A DNA stretch of 39,333 nt from Clostridia bacterium. Lineage in GTDB: Bacteria; Bacillota; Clostridia; Christensenellales; Aristaeellaceae. The position numbers were made by a program, and so were the translations under genes. Where the stretch lies: the NCBI GenBank assembly GCA_017938795.1, contig JAGBAV010000111.1:1-39333 (forward strand), given 5' to 3'. Positions 1 to 8,365 of this stretch are shown here, in pieces. The notes below the pieces were generated by a model. It made no database searches. It worked only from the letters and a program-made list of their open reading frames with translations, and had not been told where the DNA came from. Each line of letters starts with the position of its first letter. Position 1 is the stretch's first letter.

Positions 1-184
<184 letters not shown>

Positions 185-212
185 TCCCGCGCCGAACCCC
201 ATGAATAAGCAG

Positions 213-243
213 AGCCCCGTCCGGTTTCCGGACGGGGCTTTTT
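213..243 (+). terminator. Intrinsic terminator after rpoC
   Basis: A perfect 12-bp stem (AGCCCCGTCCGG, 213-224, with CCGGACGGGGCT, 228-239) closes a TTT loop and runs into TTTTT (239-243). It ends the rpoC transcript 29 bases after the stop codon. Confidence 0.95.
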
Positions 244-284
244 GTCTGGCCGATGCTGCTTTGCACTGCTGCCGGCGGAGGCAG

Positions 285-968
285 TCAGTTGGATTCGTCT
301 GAATCCGGCATGCGCAGCAGGCGGAAATCGCTCTTGTAGTAGTCGATGACGCCTTCTCTTTTCAGCTTGCTCATCTCGGCGGAGAGGCCGCTGCGGTCGA
401 CCTCCAGATAGTCCGCGAGGCCCTGTCGGTCAAAGGGAACGGTGATATCCGCTCGCCCAGCCTCCCTGGCCTGAAGAAGGAGATACGTCATCAGCTTCTC
501 CCGCGTCGTGCGCCCGGCGGTGATCATCGCTCTTCGGTGGAGGGACAGGTTTTTGGCGGCGACGGTCTGCAGCAGGTTATAGATGATGCGGCTGTGGAAT
601 GCGCAGGCATGACTGCAGGTGGTGAGGATGCGGCGGCAGTCAAGCAGCAGCGCCTCGCAGTCCTCGGCGGCGACGATGCTCGCCGGCATGTGTACCGTTC
701 CCGCACAGGCAAAGGACTCGGCGAAGAGCTCGCCGGGGCTGATGGACATCATGATGCTGCGGTTGCCGTAGTAGTCCGTGCGGATCAGCTGAACCCGACC
801 GCTCAGCAGGATGCCCACCTCACGCGCGGGCGAGCCCTCCGGCAGGATGACGCCGCCCTTGGGGCGGGCGATGCGCCGCGCGCCGAGGCAGCCGAGCAGA
901 CCGGAGAGGTCCTCCGGCGCGATGCCGGCGAACAGGGGGCAATGCGCGAAAGCGTCGGATACAGCCAT
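285..968 (-). CDS. Crp/Fnr-family transcriptional regulator
   Basis: A 227-residue regulator with the two-domain Crp/Fnr layout. Residues ~10-120 form a cyclic-nucleotide-binding-type beta barrel (CPLFAGIAPEDL, LLSGRVQLI, FAESFACAG). Residues ~155-215 form a winged helix-turn-helix (TTREKLMTYLLLQA, then DRQGLADYLEVDRSGLSAEM as the HTH). Cysteines are scattered (C10, C27 and several in the dimer-helix region) but there is no N-terminal CxxC-type FNR cluster, so the effector is unknown. The start at 968 has AGAAGGG 8-14 bases upstream. It is divergent from a Cys-rich [4Fe-4S] protein. In Clostridia such pairs are often tied to redox or nitrosative stress, sometimes with hydroxylamine reductase, which is absent here. 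A palindrome between the two genes is a likely binding site and would also lie in this gene's 5' leader, suggesting autoregulation. Confidence 0.9.
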   Translation of the reverse strand: MAVSDAFAHCPLFAGIAPEDLSGLLGCLGARRIARPKGGVILPEGSPAREVGILLSGRVQLIRTDYYGNRSIMMSISPGELFAESFACAGTVHMPASIVAAEDCEALLLDCRRILTTCSHACAFHSRIIYNLLQTVAAKNLSLHRRAMITAGRTTREKLMTYLLLQAREAGRADITVPFDRQGLADYLEVDRSGLSAEMSKLKREGVIDYYKSDFRLLRMPDSDESN

Positions 969-985
969 AAGATTCCGCCCTTCTG

Positions 986-1001
986 CGTTGAAAATTCAAC
1001 G
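986..1001. promoter_or_regulatory. Palindromic operator candidate, Crp/Fnr type
   Basis: CGTTGAA-AA-TTCAACG is an inverted repeat of 7 bp arms around 2 bases. It contains TTGA-N4-TCAA, like an FNR/CRP core (TTGA-N6-TCAA) but two bases tighter. Its centre (993.5) lies about 41.5 bases before the start predicted from the plus-strand -10 at 1023-1028, the class II activator position. On the minus strand it lies just downstream of the predicted start of the regulator transcript. Inference: it activates the ferredoxin-like gene and represses the regulator's own gene. Confidence 0.6.
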
Positions 1002-1015
1002 TACATTCTGTTGTC

Positions 1016-1044
1016 AGTATACTATACTGTATCCATCCAATCAA
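1016..1044 (-). promoter_or_regulatory. Sigma-A promoter for the Crp/Fnr gene
   Basis: On the minus strand, TTGATT (1044-1039), a 17-base spacer and TATACT (1021-1016). The predicted start is near 1009, so the palindrome at 986-1001 falls in the 5' leader. Confidence 0.65.
1018..1028 (+). promoter_or_regulatory. -10 region(s) for the [4Fe-4S] protein gene
   Basis: Two overlapping TATACT boxes (1018-1023 and 1023-1028) lie 41-51 bases before the chosen start codon. There is no good -35 at the right distance from the second box, which is what an activator-dependent promoter would look like given the palindrome at 986-1001. Confidence 0.5.
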
Positions 1045-1068
1045 GCATGATCCATGGGAGGTTATCAT

Positions 1069-1752
1069 ATGATCCGCAAAATCATCAGAATTGCCGAAGA
1101 AAAGTGCATTGGCTGCGGGCTGTGTGCAGATGCATGCCATGAAGGCGCCATCGGCATGGTGAACGGGAAGGCGAAGCTGCTGCGGGAGGATTACTGCGAC
1201 GGGCTGGGCGACTGTCTGCCCGCCTGCCCGACGGGGGCAATCTCCTTTGAGGAGCGGGAGGCGCCGGCCTATGATGAGGCGGCGGTGCTCGCGGCCAAAA
1301 AGGTGAAGGCTGATCCGCTGCCCTGCGGATGCCCGGGCAGCGCATGCCGGAGCATGGCGACGGAATCGCATACTGCCGCTGCTGTTCCGGGCTGCCTGAG
1401 CAATTTCCCGGTGCAGATCAGGCTGGCGCCGGTGAACAGCCCGTGGTTTGCCGGGGCAGATCTGCTCATCGCTGCGGACTGCACGGCGTATGCCTACGGC
1501 AATTTCCATCAGGATTTCATTCGCGGGCGTGTGACGCTGATTGGCTGCCCGAAGCTGGATGCCGTGAGCTACGCGGAGAAGCTCGCCCAGATCCTCAGGG
1601 AGAACGATGTGCGCAGTATCACCGTCTCGCGCATGACCGTGCCCTGCTGCGGAGGGCTGACCTACGCTGTGCAGACGGCTGTGCAGATGAGCGGGAAGGA
1701 GATCCCCGTGCGGATCGTGACCATCAGCCCGGAAGGCAGGATTGTGGGGTAA
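1069..1752 (+). CDS. [4Fe-4S] ferredoxin-like Cys-rich protein
   Basis: A 227-residue protein. Its N-terminus holds a two-cluster ferredoxin fold: C13-x2-C16-x2-C19-x3-C23, then C43-DGLGD-C49-LPA-C53-PTGAI. The remainder has further Cys motifs (CGCPGSACRS, a VPCCGG pair late in the protein) that recall CCG-type iron-sulfur or redox proteins. ATG 1069 is preferred over ATG 1054, because GGGAGG (1056-1061) sits 7 bases before 1069 and would lie inside the longer version. It is divergent from a Crp/Fnr regulator that probably controls it. This two-gene arrangement is common in anaerobic Clostridia; the enzyme partner and physiological role are unknown. An electron-transfer or redox-sensing role is inference from the clusters. 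Confidence 0.85.
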   Translation: MIRKIIRIAEEKCIGCGLCADACHEGAIGMVNGKAKLLREDYCDGLGDCLPACPTGAISFEEREAPAYDEAAVLAAKKVKADPLPCGCPGSACRSMATESHTAAAVPGCLSNFPVQIRLAPVNSPWFAGADLLIAADCTAYAYGNFHQDFIRGRVTLIGCPKLDAVSYAEKLAQILRENDVRSITVSRMTVPCCGGLTYAVQTAVQMSGKEIPVRIVTISPEGRIVG

Positions 1753-1769
1753 ACAACGAATCCATCGGC

Positions 1770-1800
1770 AGAAGGCCTGCTTTCAAGCGGGCCTTCTTTC
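1770..1800 (+). terminator. Intrinsic terminator
   Basis: A 13-bp stem with one G-T pair (AGAAGGCCTGCTT, 1770-1782, with AAGCGGGCCTTCT, 1785-1797) and a T-rich tail. It ends the [4Fe-4S] protein transcript. Confidence 0.85.
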
Positions 1801-1840
1801 TGTCTGCCATGAGAATGGGGTCTTGCGCACTATCTCCGTG

Positions 1841-1869
1841 TTGACTCATGCGCCCGAAAATGCTATGAT
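1841..1869 (+). promoter_or_regulatory. Sigma-A promoter for galM
   Basis: TTGACT (1841-1846), a 17-base spacer and TATGAT (1864-1869), preceded by TGC, which makes an extended -10. The predicted start is near 1876, giving a leader of about 68 bases. Confidence 0.8.
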
Positions 1870-1943
1870 GATCATAAGTATGCGCCGCTCCGTCCGGGGC
1901 GGCTGGTTGAAACGACACGATAGGCAATAAAGGAGAGATACCT

Positions 1944-3008
1944 ATGGCGATTGTGAAGAAGCCCTACGGCGTGAAGCCGGACGGACAGGCTGTAACCGAA
2001 TACACGATGACCAACGCTTCCGGCGCGTCCGTGAGCGTGATCGACTTCGGCGGCATCGTGACCTCCATCATCGTCCCGGATAAGGACGGCAACATGGCGG
2101 ATGTCGCGCTGGGCTGCGCGGATCTGGCGGGCTATCTGGGCGACCATGGCTGTATGGGCGACACCGTCGGCCGCTATGGCAACCGCATTGCGAAGGGCCA
2201 GTTCACGCTCGACGGCGTGACCTACCAGCTCGCGCTTAATAACGGTGAAAACCATCTGCACGGCGGCAACGTCGGCTTCAGCCAGAAGATGTGGGCGATC
2301 GAGCCCGTCGAGGGCAATGGTCAGGACAGCCTGAAGATGCACTACGTCAGCCCCGACGGCGAGGAGAACTACCCCGGCACGCTCGACGTCACCGTGACCT
2401 ATACGTGGGACGACGACTGCAACCTGATCATCCGCTATGAGGCGACCACCGACAAGGCCACCCACTGCAACATGACCAACCACACCTACTTCAACCTCGC
2501 CGGCCATGACCACGGCACCATCGCCGACCATGTGCTGATCATCGACGCCGACGTCATCACCCCGGCGAAGGACAGCGCGCTGATCCCGACCGGCAGCTTC
2601 ATGCCCGTCGTCGGCACGCCGTTTGATATGCGCGACGGCCTCGTCCTCGGCGAGGGCCTGGAGCAGACCGCGGACTGCCCGCAGATGGCGGCGGCCGGCG
2701 GCTATGACCACAACTTCGTGCTGCGCAAGGGCGCTGCCATGGGCATGGCGGCCTGCCTGTTCCACGATGAGACCGGCCGCATGATGGAGGTCATCACCGA
2801 TCAGCCGGGTGTGCAGCTGTATACCGCCTGCGCGCTTGACTGCGCGAACGGCAAGGACGGCCAGCACTACGGCAAGTACAGCGGCCTCTGCCTGGAGACC
2901 CAGCACTATCCGGATACGCCCAACAACCCGCAGTTCGGCTCCACCGTGCTGCGCCCGGGCGAGAAGTATGACACCACGACCATCTACGCCTTCCGCGTGA
3001 CGGATTAA
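1944..3008 (+). CDS. galM: Aldose 1-epimerase (mutarotase)
   Basis: A 354-residue enzyme, normal length for GalM, that interconverts alpha and beta anomers of galactose, glucose and related sugars in the cytoplasm. Family motifs are complete: GRYGNRI (R77/R81 region), ENHLHGG (H104, H106), TNHTYFNLAG (H180, the catalytic acid in the family) and CLETQHYPDTPN (E318, the catalytic base). The start ATG 1944 follows AAAGGAGAG. It stands alone between its own promoter and a strong terminator, with no Leloir-pathway neighbours (no galK, galT or galE in view). Codons are strongly biased to C- and G-ending forms, like the SDR gene at the window end, which suggests good expression. No signal peptide is seen. 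Identity is secure; the preferred sugar is unknown. Confidence 0.95.
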   Translation: MAIVKKPYGVKPDGQAVTEYTMTNASGASVSVIDFGGIVTSIIVPDKDGNMADVALGCADLAGYLGDHGCMGDTVGRYGNRIAKGQFTLDGVTYQLALNNGENHLHGGNVGFSQKMWAIEPVEGNGQDSLKMHYVSPDGEENYPGTLDVTVTYTWDDDCNLIIRYEATTDKATHCNMTNHTYFNLAGHDHGTIADHVLIIDADVITPAKDSALIPTGSFMPVVGTPFDMRDGLVLGEGLEQTADCPQMAAAGGYDHNFVLRKGAAMGMAACLFHDETGRMMEVITDQPGVQLYTACALDCANGKDGQHYGKYSGLCLETQHYPDTPNNPQFGSTVLRPGEKYDTTTIYAFRVTD

Positions 3009-3020
3009 TCCTCAAATCAA

Positions 3021-3060
3021 AACGCCTGCGGACGGGAAACCGTCCGCAGGCGTTCTTCTT
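3021..3060. terminator. Terminator between convergent galM and pepT
   Basis: A perfect 15-bp stem (AACGCCTGCGGACGG, 3021-3035, with CCGTCCGCAGGCGTT, 3040-3054) closed by a GAAA tetraloop and followed by TTCTTCTTT. The minus-strand side reads TTGATTTGAG, so it may also serve pepT. Confidence 0.92.
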
Positions 3061-3081
3061 TGGTTGTATCATCTGGCTGCA

Positions 3082-4296
3082 TCAGCGCATTTCGGTCATC
3101 AGCAGCTCGATCATCCTCGTGCAGCGCTCCATGCTCTCCACGGCGATGTGCTCGTATCTGCCGTGGAAGGCGCAGCCGCCGGTGCAGAGATTCGGCGTGG
3201 GCAGACCCATGTAGGACAGGCGGCAGCCGTCCGTGCCGCCGCGCACCGGCTCGGTGAACGGGGTCATGCCGGCCTTGGCGCAGGCGGCCTTTGCGTTCTC
3301 GATCAGGTACATGTGGTCGGCGAGCTTCTCGGCCATGTTGTAGTAGCTGTCCTTCACGGTCAGCTTCACAACCTCGCAGCCGTAGCGCTCGTTGATGGTT
3401 TTGGCGGCGTGGGCGAGCATCTTCTTGCGGCATTCGAACATCGCGCGGTCATGGTCGCGCACGATGTATTCGATGACGGCGTGCTCGCAGTCGCCCTTCA
3501 TGCCATGCAGATGGAAGAAGCCCTCGTAGCCCTCGGTCAGGCGCGGGATGTCGCCGCCCGGCAGCAGAGCGTTATACTCCATCGCCACCAGCGCGGCGTT
3601 GATCATGGTGTCCTTCGATGAGCCGGGATGCACGGACAGGCCGCTGAATTCGACGCTCGCGCTCGCCGCATTGAAGGTCTCGTACGCGATCTCGCCCTCG
3701 ACGCCGCCGTCGACGGTATAGGCGCAGTCCGCCCCGAATTTCTCCACATCGAAGTGATCGACGCCTGCGCCGATCTCCTCATCCGGGGTGAAAGCGATGC
3801 AGATCTTTCCGTGCGGCGCGCCGGAGGCGATGACGCTCTCGCACGCAGTGAGGATCTCGGCGATGCCGGCCTTGTCGTCCGCGCCCAGCAGCGTCGTGCC
3901 GTCGGTGGTGATGAGGGTCATGCCCTTGAGCGCGGAGAGCGTCGGGAAGGCGGAGACCGTCAGCATATCGCCGCTGCCGGCAAGCAGCACGTCGCCGCCG
4001 TCATAGTCCGGGATGATCTGCGGACGGACATTCTCGCCGCAGTAGTCCGGCGCGGTGTCCATGTGCGCGATGAAGCCCAGCGCCGGGTCGTCCTCGTGGC
4101 CGGGGGTCGCGCTCAGCCAGCCGTAGACGATGCCGAACTCGTCGACATGCACGCCCTCAAGGCCGATGCCCTTCATCTCCTCCTCGAGAAGGCGGGCGAG
4201 GTCGAGCTGGCGCGCGGAGCTGGGCGCGCAGGAGGCGTCGGGGTCGGAGGTGGTGTACACGCTCACATACTTCAGGAAGCGTTCGCTGACATGCAT
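3082..4296 (-). CDS. pepT: Peptidase T (tripeptide aminopeptidase)
   Basis: A 404-residue di-zinc M20B exopeptidase that releases the N-terminal residue of tripeptides in the cytoplasm. Metal and catalytic residues are all present in order: H78-x-D80 (GFIAHMDTAPD), bridging D140 (LLGADDKAG), catalytic E173 and E174 (FTPDEEIGAG), D196 (YTVDGG) and the late His near 378 (FHGRYEH). Length matches the family (about 405-410). ATG 4296 has GGAGAGATCATC upstream. The stop of the AEC transporter gene lies only 25 bases upstream, so the two are probably co-transcribed from the promoter at 5283-5312. This pairing suggests linked peptide or organic-acid handling, but that is inference. Confidence 0.95.
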   Translation of the reverse strand: MHVSERFLKYVSVYTTSDPDASCAPSSARQLDLARLLEEEMKGIGLEGVHVDEFGIVYGWLSATPGHEDDPALGFIAHMDTAPDYCGENVRPQIIPDYDGGDVLLAGSGDMLTVSAFPTLSALKGMTLITTDGTTLLGADDKAGIAEILTACESVIASGAPHGKICIAFTPDEEIGAGVDHFDVEKFGADCAYTVDGGVEGEIAYETFNAASASVEFSGLSVHPGSSKDTMINAALVAMEYNALLPGGDIPRLTEGYEGFFHLHGMKGDCEHAVIEYIVRDHDRAMFECRKKMLAHAAKTINERYGCEVVKLTVKDSYYNMAEKLADHMYLIENAKAACAKAGMTPFTEPVRGGTDGCRLSYMGLPTPNLCTGGCAFHGRYEHIAVESMERCTRMIELLMTEMR

Positions 4297-4321
4297 GATG
4301 ATCTCTCCTTTGTGTTGTTGA

Positions 4322-5233
4322 TCAGAAAACCTGAGCCATAATCGCGCAGATCAGGGGCAGGGTAATCGCGCTCATGAGGGTGGAGACGATGACCGCATGG
4401 GACGCCGTCATATCCTCCGGGGTATACATATCCGACGCCATCGCGCAGTTGCCGGCCACGGGCATGGCGGCCATGCAGACGGCGACGCCCTTGAGCATCG
4501 GGTCGATGGGCAGCAGGAGCATGACGCCCATGATGCACAGCGGCAGCGCCAGCATGCTCACAACGCTCACGCGGTAGAGGCGCAGGTTTGTCAGCGCGGC
4601 GCGCAGGTCGCTGTGGGCGAGGGACGCGCCGATGATCATCATCGCCATCGGCGTATTGACCGCGCCGACGGAGGACAGCGTGGATTCGATCACGCCCGGC
4701 AGGCGCAGGCCCGTCAGGCTCAGCAGCATCGCGCCCAGCGCGGCGAAGATGCAGGGATTGCACAGCGCGCGCAGATTGAGCTTCATGCCGCCGGAGATGA
4801 GCATAAAGCCGTAGGAGAAGAACGACAGGTTGAACATCAGGATGAACATCGACACCATCGCCACGCCTGTCGCGCCGTAGATGGACTGCACCACCGGGAT
4901 GCCCATGAAGCCGACATTGGTGAAGATGAGCATCAGCTCGTCGAGCTTGCGCTGCTGCGCAGGCGTGCGCGTCAGGCGGATGAAGATCTTCGCCAGCGCA
5001 GCCATGACCACATAGAACAGCACGGCCACGCCGAGGGTGACGGGGACATTCATGCCGCCGCTGGATTCCAGCGCGGAGGACAGGATGATGCACGGCGCGG
5101 CGGTGCCCAGCGTGAAGGCGGAGAGCTTCTTGCGGAAGTCCGGCGTGATCAGGCCGCTCTTGGCGGCGGCGTAGCCGATGAGCATCATCAGGAACAGCGA
5201 GATCAGCTGTGAAATAATGGCGGATAGATTCAT
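4322..5233 (-). CDS. AEC-family membrane transporter
   Basis: A 303-residue integral membrane protein of the auxin efflux carrier (AEC) family, which in bacteria covers malate, malonate and other organic-anion permeases. About ten hydrophobic segments are visible. The two diagnostic polar breaks are present: NVGFMGIPV near residue 107 and MPVAGNCAMASDMY near residue 255, in the two inverted-repeat halves. The start ATG 5233 follows TGGAGGAAAC. It precedes pepT by 25 bases in the same direction and is divergent from dnaX. The substrate cannot be told from the sequence; export or uptake of an organic acid or peptide breakdown product is possible. Confidence 0.9.
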   Translation of the reverse strand: MNLSAIISQLISLFLMMLIGYAAAKSGLITPDFRKKLSAFTLGTAAPCIILSSALESSGGMNVPVTLGVAVLFYVVMAALAKIFIRLTRTPAQQRKLDELMLIFTNVGFMGIPVVQSIYGATGVAMVSMFILMFNLSFFSYGFMLISGGMKLNLRALCNPCIFAALGAMLLSLTGLRLPGVIESTLSSVGAVNTPMAMMIIGASLAHSDLRAALTNLRLYRVSVVSMLALPLCIMGVMLLLPIDPMLKGVAVCMAAMPVAGNCAMASDMYTPEDMTASHAVIVSTLMSAITLPLICAIMAQVF

Positions 5234-5282
5234 AGTTTCCTCCAGGGATGGTTATCGTCTGCGCAAAGCGCATGCCTGTGTT

Positions 5283-5312
5283 ATTGTACACCAGCACGGG
5301 CGCAGTTGTAAA
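5283..5312 (-). promoter_or_regulatory. Promoter for the AEC-pepT operon
   Basis: On the minus strand, TTTACA (5312-5307), an 18-base spacer and TACAAT (5288-5283). Its -35 shares bases with the -35 of the dnaX promoter on the other strand. Confidence 0.6.
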
Positions 5313-5334
5313 GTTTGCGTTTTTGTGCTATGCT
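5306..5334 (+). promoter_or_regulatory. Promoter for dnaX
   Basis: TTGTAA (5306-5311), a 17-base spacer and TATGCT (5329-5334) with TGC just before it (extended -10). The predicted start is near 5341. Confidence 0.65.
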
Positions 5335-5381
5335 AGTCCATAACCGATCAATTTGAAAATGATGGAAGCGGAGAGAGATCA

Positions 5382-7031
5382 ATGGGTTATCAGGCGCTGT
5401 ACCGCCGGTATCGTCCGGCGCGGTTTGAGGATTTCGTGGGGCAGGAGGCCGTCATCAGGACGCTGCGCAGCCAGATCATGTCCGGGCGCATTGCGCATGC
5501 CTACCTCTTCTGCGGCACGCGCGGCACGGGCAAGACCTCCACGGCGAAGGTGTTCGCCCGCGCGATCAACTGCGAGCATCCGGATGCGGGCGAGCCCTGC
5601 GGGCAGTGCGCGGTCTGCGCCGCGCTCTCGGCGGAGAGCAGCCTGGATATTCTGGAGATCGACGCGGCGAGCAACAACGGCGTTGACGAGATCCGCGATC
5701 TGCGCGAGAAGGTCAAGTATCCCCCACAGACGGGCCGCTACCGCGTCTACATCATCGACGAGGTGCATATGCTCTCCACCGGCGCGTTTAATGCGCTGCT
5801 CAAGACGCTGGAGGAGCCGCCGTCCTATGTCGTCTTCATCCTCGCCACGACGGAGCCGCAGAAGCTCCCGGCGACGATCCTCTCCCGCTGCCAGCGCTTT
5901 GACTTTGGCCGCATCCCGTCGGAGCAGATCATTGCGCGCCTGCGCGTCGCCCTTGAGGAGGGCGGCATCGCGGCGGAGGACAGTGCGCTCTCCCGCATTG
6001 CGCGCGCGGCGGAGGGCGGCATGCGCGACGCATGGTCGATCATGGATATGTGCCTTGGCTACGCGCAGGAGGACGACGTCGGCCTGACAGAGGCGCTGGT
6101 GCTGCGTGTGCTCGGCGCGGCGGATAAGAGCTTCCTCTTTGATTTTGCGGATCAGCTGATCTCCGCGGACGCCGCCGGCGCGCTGGGCAGCATTGACCGC
6201 ATGATGCGCATGGGGCGCGAGGTGCAGGTCTTCGTGCGCGACGTCAGCGCACATATCCGTGCGCTGATGCTGGCGAAGGTCTGCGGCGCGGGGCATGCGG
6301 CGCAGCTGCTGGAGACGACGGAGGAGGAGGCGCAGGCGTATATCGAGCAGGCGCAGCGCGTGTCGGATACGCGGCTTCTGCGCATGCTGGATCTCTTCCT
6401 TGAGAGCGAGACGGACATGAAGTGGGCGGCTCAGCCGCGCTATGCGCTGGAGGCTGCGGCTCTTCGCGCCTGCACGCCGGAGCAGACGCTCCAGCTGGAG
6501 GCGCTGCTGGAGCGCGTGGGCGAGCTGGAGCGCAAGATCCGCGAGGGCGTCGTCGCCGCTGCGCCTGCGGCCAAGCGGAGCCGCGCCGCGCAGAGCGATG
6601 CGCCTGCGGAACAGGAGGCCGCGCCCGTCATGCGCGAGACGCCCAAGGGTGCTGCGCCGGAGGCGGAGCGCATCTGGCAGGAGACGCTCCGGCTGATCAA
6701 GAAGCAGTACCCGATGACCATCGGCTTTGCCAGGCAGGGACGGCTGATCTCCGCGGAGAACGGCTGCTTCACCGTGGTCTATCCGCAGGGCGCGGGGGCG
6801 ATGGCGGTGAAGATGCTGTCCGCGCAGGATAAGAACGAGCAGGTGACGCAGCTGCTCACACAGGCGGCGGGCTATCCCTGCACGTTCCGCCCGGCGCTGG
6901 AGGGCAGCGTCGCAGAATCGGACAAGGCTGTCCTCGCCGCGCAGAAGGCGGCGCAGGAACAGGCACAGAAGAGCCTTGACAAGGTCTTTGACGCCTTTGG
7001 GCGCGAGAATGTGCGCGTGGTGGACGAGTGA
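5382..7031 (+). CDS. dnaX: DNA polymerase III subunit gamma/tau
   Basis: A 549-residue clamp-loader ATPase of the replisome. Residues 1-~360 are the conserved gamma part: RYRPARFEDFVGQE at the start, Walker A GTRGTGKTS from G45, a zinc module with C64, C73, C76 and C79, Walker B IIDEVHML (D126, E127) and the SRC arginine-finger motif LSRCQRFDF near 167. Residues ~380-420 are an Ala/Glu-rich linker, followed by a tau-like C-terminal domain. The start ATG 5382 has GGAGAGAG upstream and gives the expected N-terminus. The usual Bacillota partners ybaB/ebfC and recR do not follow; instead a terminator and a minus-strand gene come next. No slippery A-run was seen that would suggest programmed frameshifting to a short gamma form. 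Confidence 0.96.
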   Translation: MGYQALYRRYRPARFEDFVGQEAVIRTLRSQIMSGRIAHAYLFCGTRGTGKTSTAKVFARAINCEHPDAGEPCGQCAVCAALSAESSLDILEIDAASNNGVDEIRDLREKVKYPPQTGRYRVYIIDEVHMLSTGAFNALLKTLEEPPSYVVFILATTEPQKLPATILSRCQRFDFGRIPSEQIIARLRVALEEGGIAAEDSALSRIARAAEGGMRDAWSIMDMCLGYAQEDDVGLTEALVLRVLGAADKSFLFDFADQLISADAAGALGSIDRMMRMGREVQVFVRDVSAHIRALMLAKVCGAGHAAQLLETTEEEAQAYIEQAQRVSDTRLLRMLDLFLESETDMKWAAQPRYALEAAALRACTPEQTLQLEALLERVGELERKIREGVVAAAPAAKRSRAAQSDAPAEQEAAPVMRETPKGAAPEAERIWQETLRLIKKQYPMTIGFARQGRLISAENGCFTVVYPQGAGAMAVKMLSAQDKNEQVTQLLTQAAGYPCTFRPALEGSVAESDKAVLAAQKAAQEQAQKSLDKVFDAFGRENVRVVDE

Positions 7032-7057
7032 CGCGCGCTGTCATAGCAGGATAACAG

Positions 7058-7093
7058 GCAAGCCGCCGCATCCGGAGGGATGCGGCGGCTTGC
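7058..7093. terminator. Convergent terminator hairpin after dnaX
   Basis: A perfect 16-bp stem (GCAAGCCGCCGCATCC, 7058-7073, with GGATGCGGCGGCTTGC, 7078-7093) around GGAG. The T-tract is weak on both strands. It lies between the convergent dnaX and amidohydrolase genes and probably serves both. Confidence 0.75.
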
Positions 7094-7126
7094 TGTATGC
7101 CGGTGTGAATCGGGGGAGCAGACAGA

Positions 7127-8302
7127 TTACGCTTCGCAGAACTTCACCTGCGTGGGCTGGGCTGCGCCGTTGATGAAGACATGCTTCACCACCGAGGAGA
7201 TCTCGAAGCAGCTGCCGTCCATGACGACGATATCGGCGTCCTTGCCGGCCTCGATGGAGCCGACGCGGTCCTCGATGCCGCCGTGCTTGGCCGGGTTGAT
7301 GGTGACCGCCTGCAGCGCATGGAAGGGATCCATGCCGGCCTTGATGGCCAGACCCGCGCAGATGGGCAGGTACTTGAGCGGGATGACCGGAGCGTCGGTG
7401 ATGATGGAGACCTGACAGCCGGCCTTGTCCAGCGCGGCGGGAGTCTCCCAGCTCTTCTTGCGCAGCTCGTACTTGCTGGCATGGCCGAGCGTCGGGCCGA
7501 CGGCCATGGGCAGGCCCTCTGCGGCAAGCAGATCGGCGACCAGATGGCCCTCGGTGCAGTGCTCAAGGGTCAGCTTCACGCCGAATTCCTTGGCGATGCG
7601 GATCGCAGTGAACATATCGTCTGCCTGATGGGCGTGCGCCTTGAGCGGCATCTCGCCGCGGATGACGGGGAGCAGGGCGTTGAGCTTCATGTCGAAGGCG
7701 GGCAGCTTGCTCTCATCGTCGCCGGCGGCCTTGATCTTCCTGTCATACTCGCGGGCCTTGAAGAGCATCTCGCGCAGGCGGGAGGCGGTCGTCATGCGGG
7801 AGGAGTTCGCCTTGTCGCGGTAGCAGCGCTTCGGGTTCTCGCCGAAGGCGCACTTCATGGCGATCTCGGGCTTGACGATCATGTCCTCCACGCGGCGGCC
7901 GACCGTTTTGATCGCGGCGAAGGTGCCGCCCAGCACGTTGGAAGAGCCGGGGCCGGTGCAGATGGTGGTGACGCCGGCGGCGGCAGCCTCCGCCAGCGCA
8001 TGGTCGCCGGGCTTGATGCCGTCGATGGCGCGCAGGTGCGGGGTCACGGGGTCGCCGTATTCGTTGTAGTCCTGTCCTTCGTAGCCGATGCCGTAGCCGT
8101 CAAGGCCGAGATGGCCGTGCGCCTCGACAAAGCCGGGGTAGACGTTCATCCCCGCGGCGTCGATGATTTCGCAGTTCGCGGGCGCGGCAAGGTCTGCGCC
8201 GACGGCGGTAATCTTTCCGTCCTTGCAGAGGATGTCGGCGGTATAGGGGGCGGCGTTCACGGCGTCGTGAACAAGGCCGCCGCGGATCAGAAGAGCGCTC
8301 AT
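7127..8302 (-). CDS. Metal-dependent amidohydrolase
   Basis: A 391-residue cytoplasmic hydrolase of the amidohydrolase superfamily, related to imidazolonepropionase/dihydroorotase-type enzymes. Metal ligands are visible in order: H62-x-H64 (EAHGHLG, the first strand of the TIM barrel), H223/H225 (KAHAHQADD), H248 (LEHCTEGH) and D303 (ITDAPV). The N-terminal (RGGLVHDAV...) and C-terminal (GSIEAGKDADIVVMDG) pieces form the usual small beta sandwich. ATG 8302 is chosen over the upstream start at 8389 because AGGAGG lies 9 bases before it and homologues begin near the LLIRGG motif. Its own promoter is at 8337-8365. The substrate is unknown; a cyclic amide, dipeptide or related C-N bond is the family range. 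It faces dnaX and is divergent from a solute-binding protein. Confidence 0.88.
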   Translation of the reverse strand: MSALLIRGGLVHDAVNAAPYTADILCKDGKITAVGADLAAPANCEIIDAAGMNVYPGFVEAHGHLGLDGYGIGYEGQDYNEYGDPVTPHLRAIDGIKPGDHALAEAAAAGVTTICTGPGSSNVLGGTFAAIKTVGRRVEDMIVKPEIAMKCAFGENPKRCYRDKANSSRMTTASRLREMLFKAREYDRKIKAAGDDESKLPAFDMKLNALLPVIRGEMPLKAHAHQADDMFTAIRIAKEFGVKLTLEHCTEGHLVADLLAAEGLPMAVGPTLGHASKYELRKKSWETPAALDKAGCQVSIITDAPVIPLKYLPICAGLAIKAGMDPFHALQAVTINPAKHGGIEDRVGSIEAGKDADIVVMDGSCFEISSVVKHVFINGAAQPTQVKFCEA

Positions 8303-8336
8303 GGTAGATGTCCTCCTGTGTGATGATGATATCCCC

Positions 8337-8365
8337 ATTATACGCCTGCCGGGCGGGAGGGGCAA
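8337..8365 (-). promoter_or_regulatory. Promoter for the amidohydrolase gene
   Basis: On the minus strand, TTGCCC (8365-8360), a 17-base spacer and a perfect TATAAT (8342-8337). The predicted start is near 8330, so the leader is about 28 bases. Confidence 0.7.
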
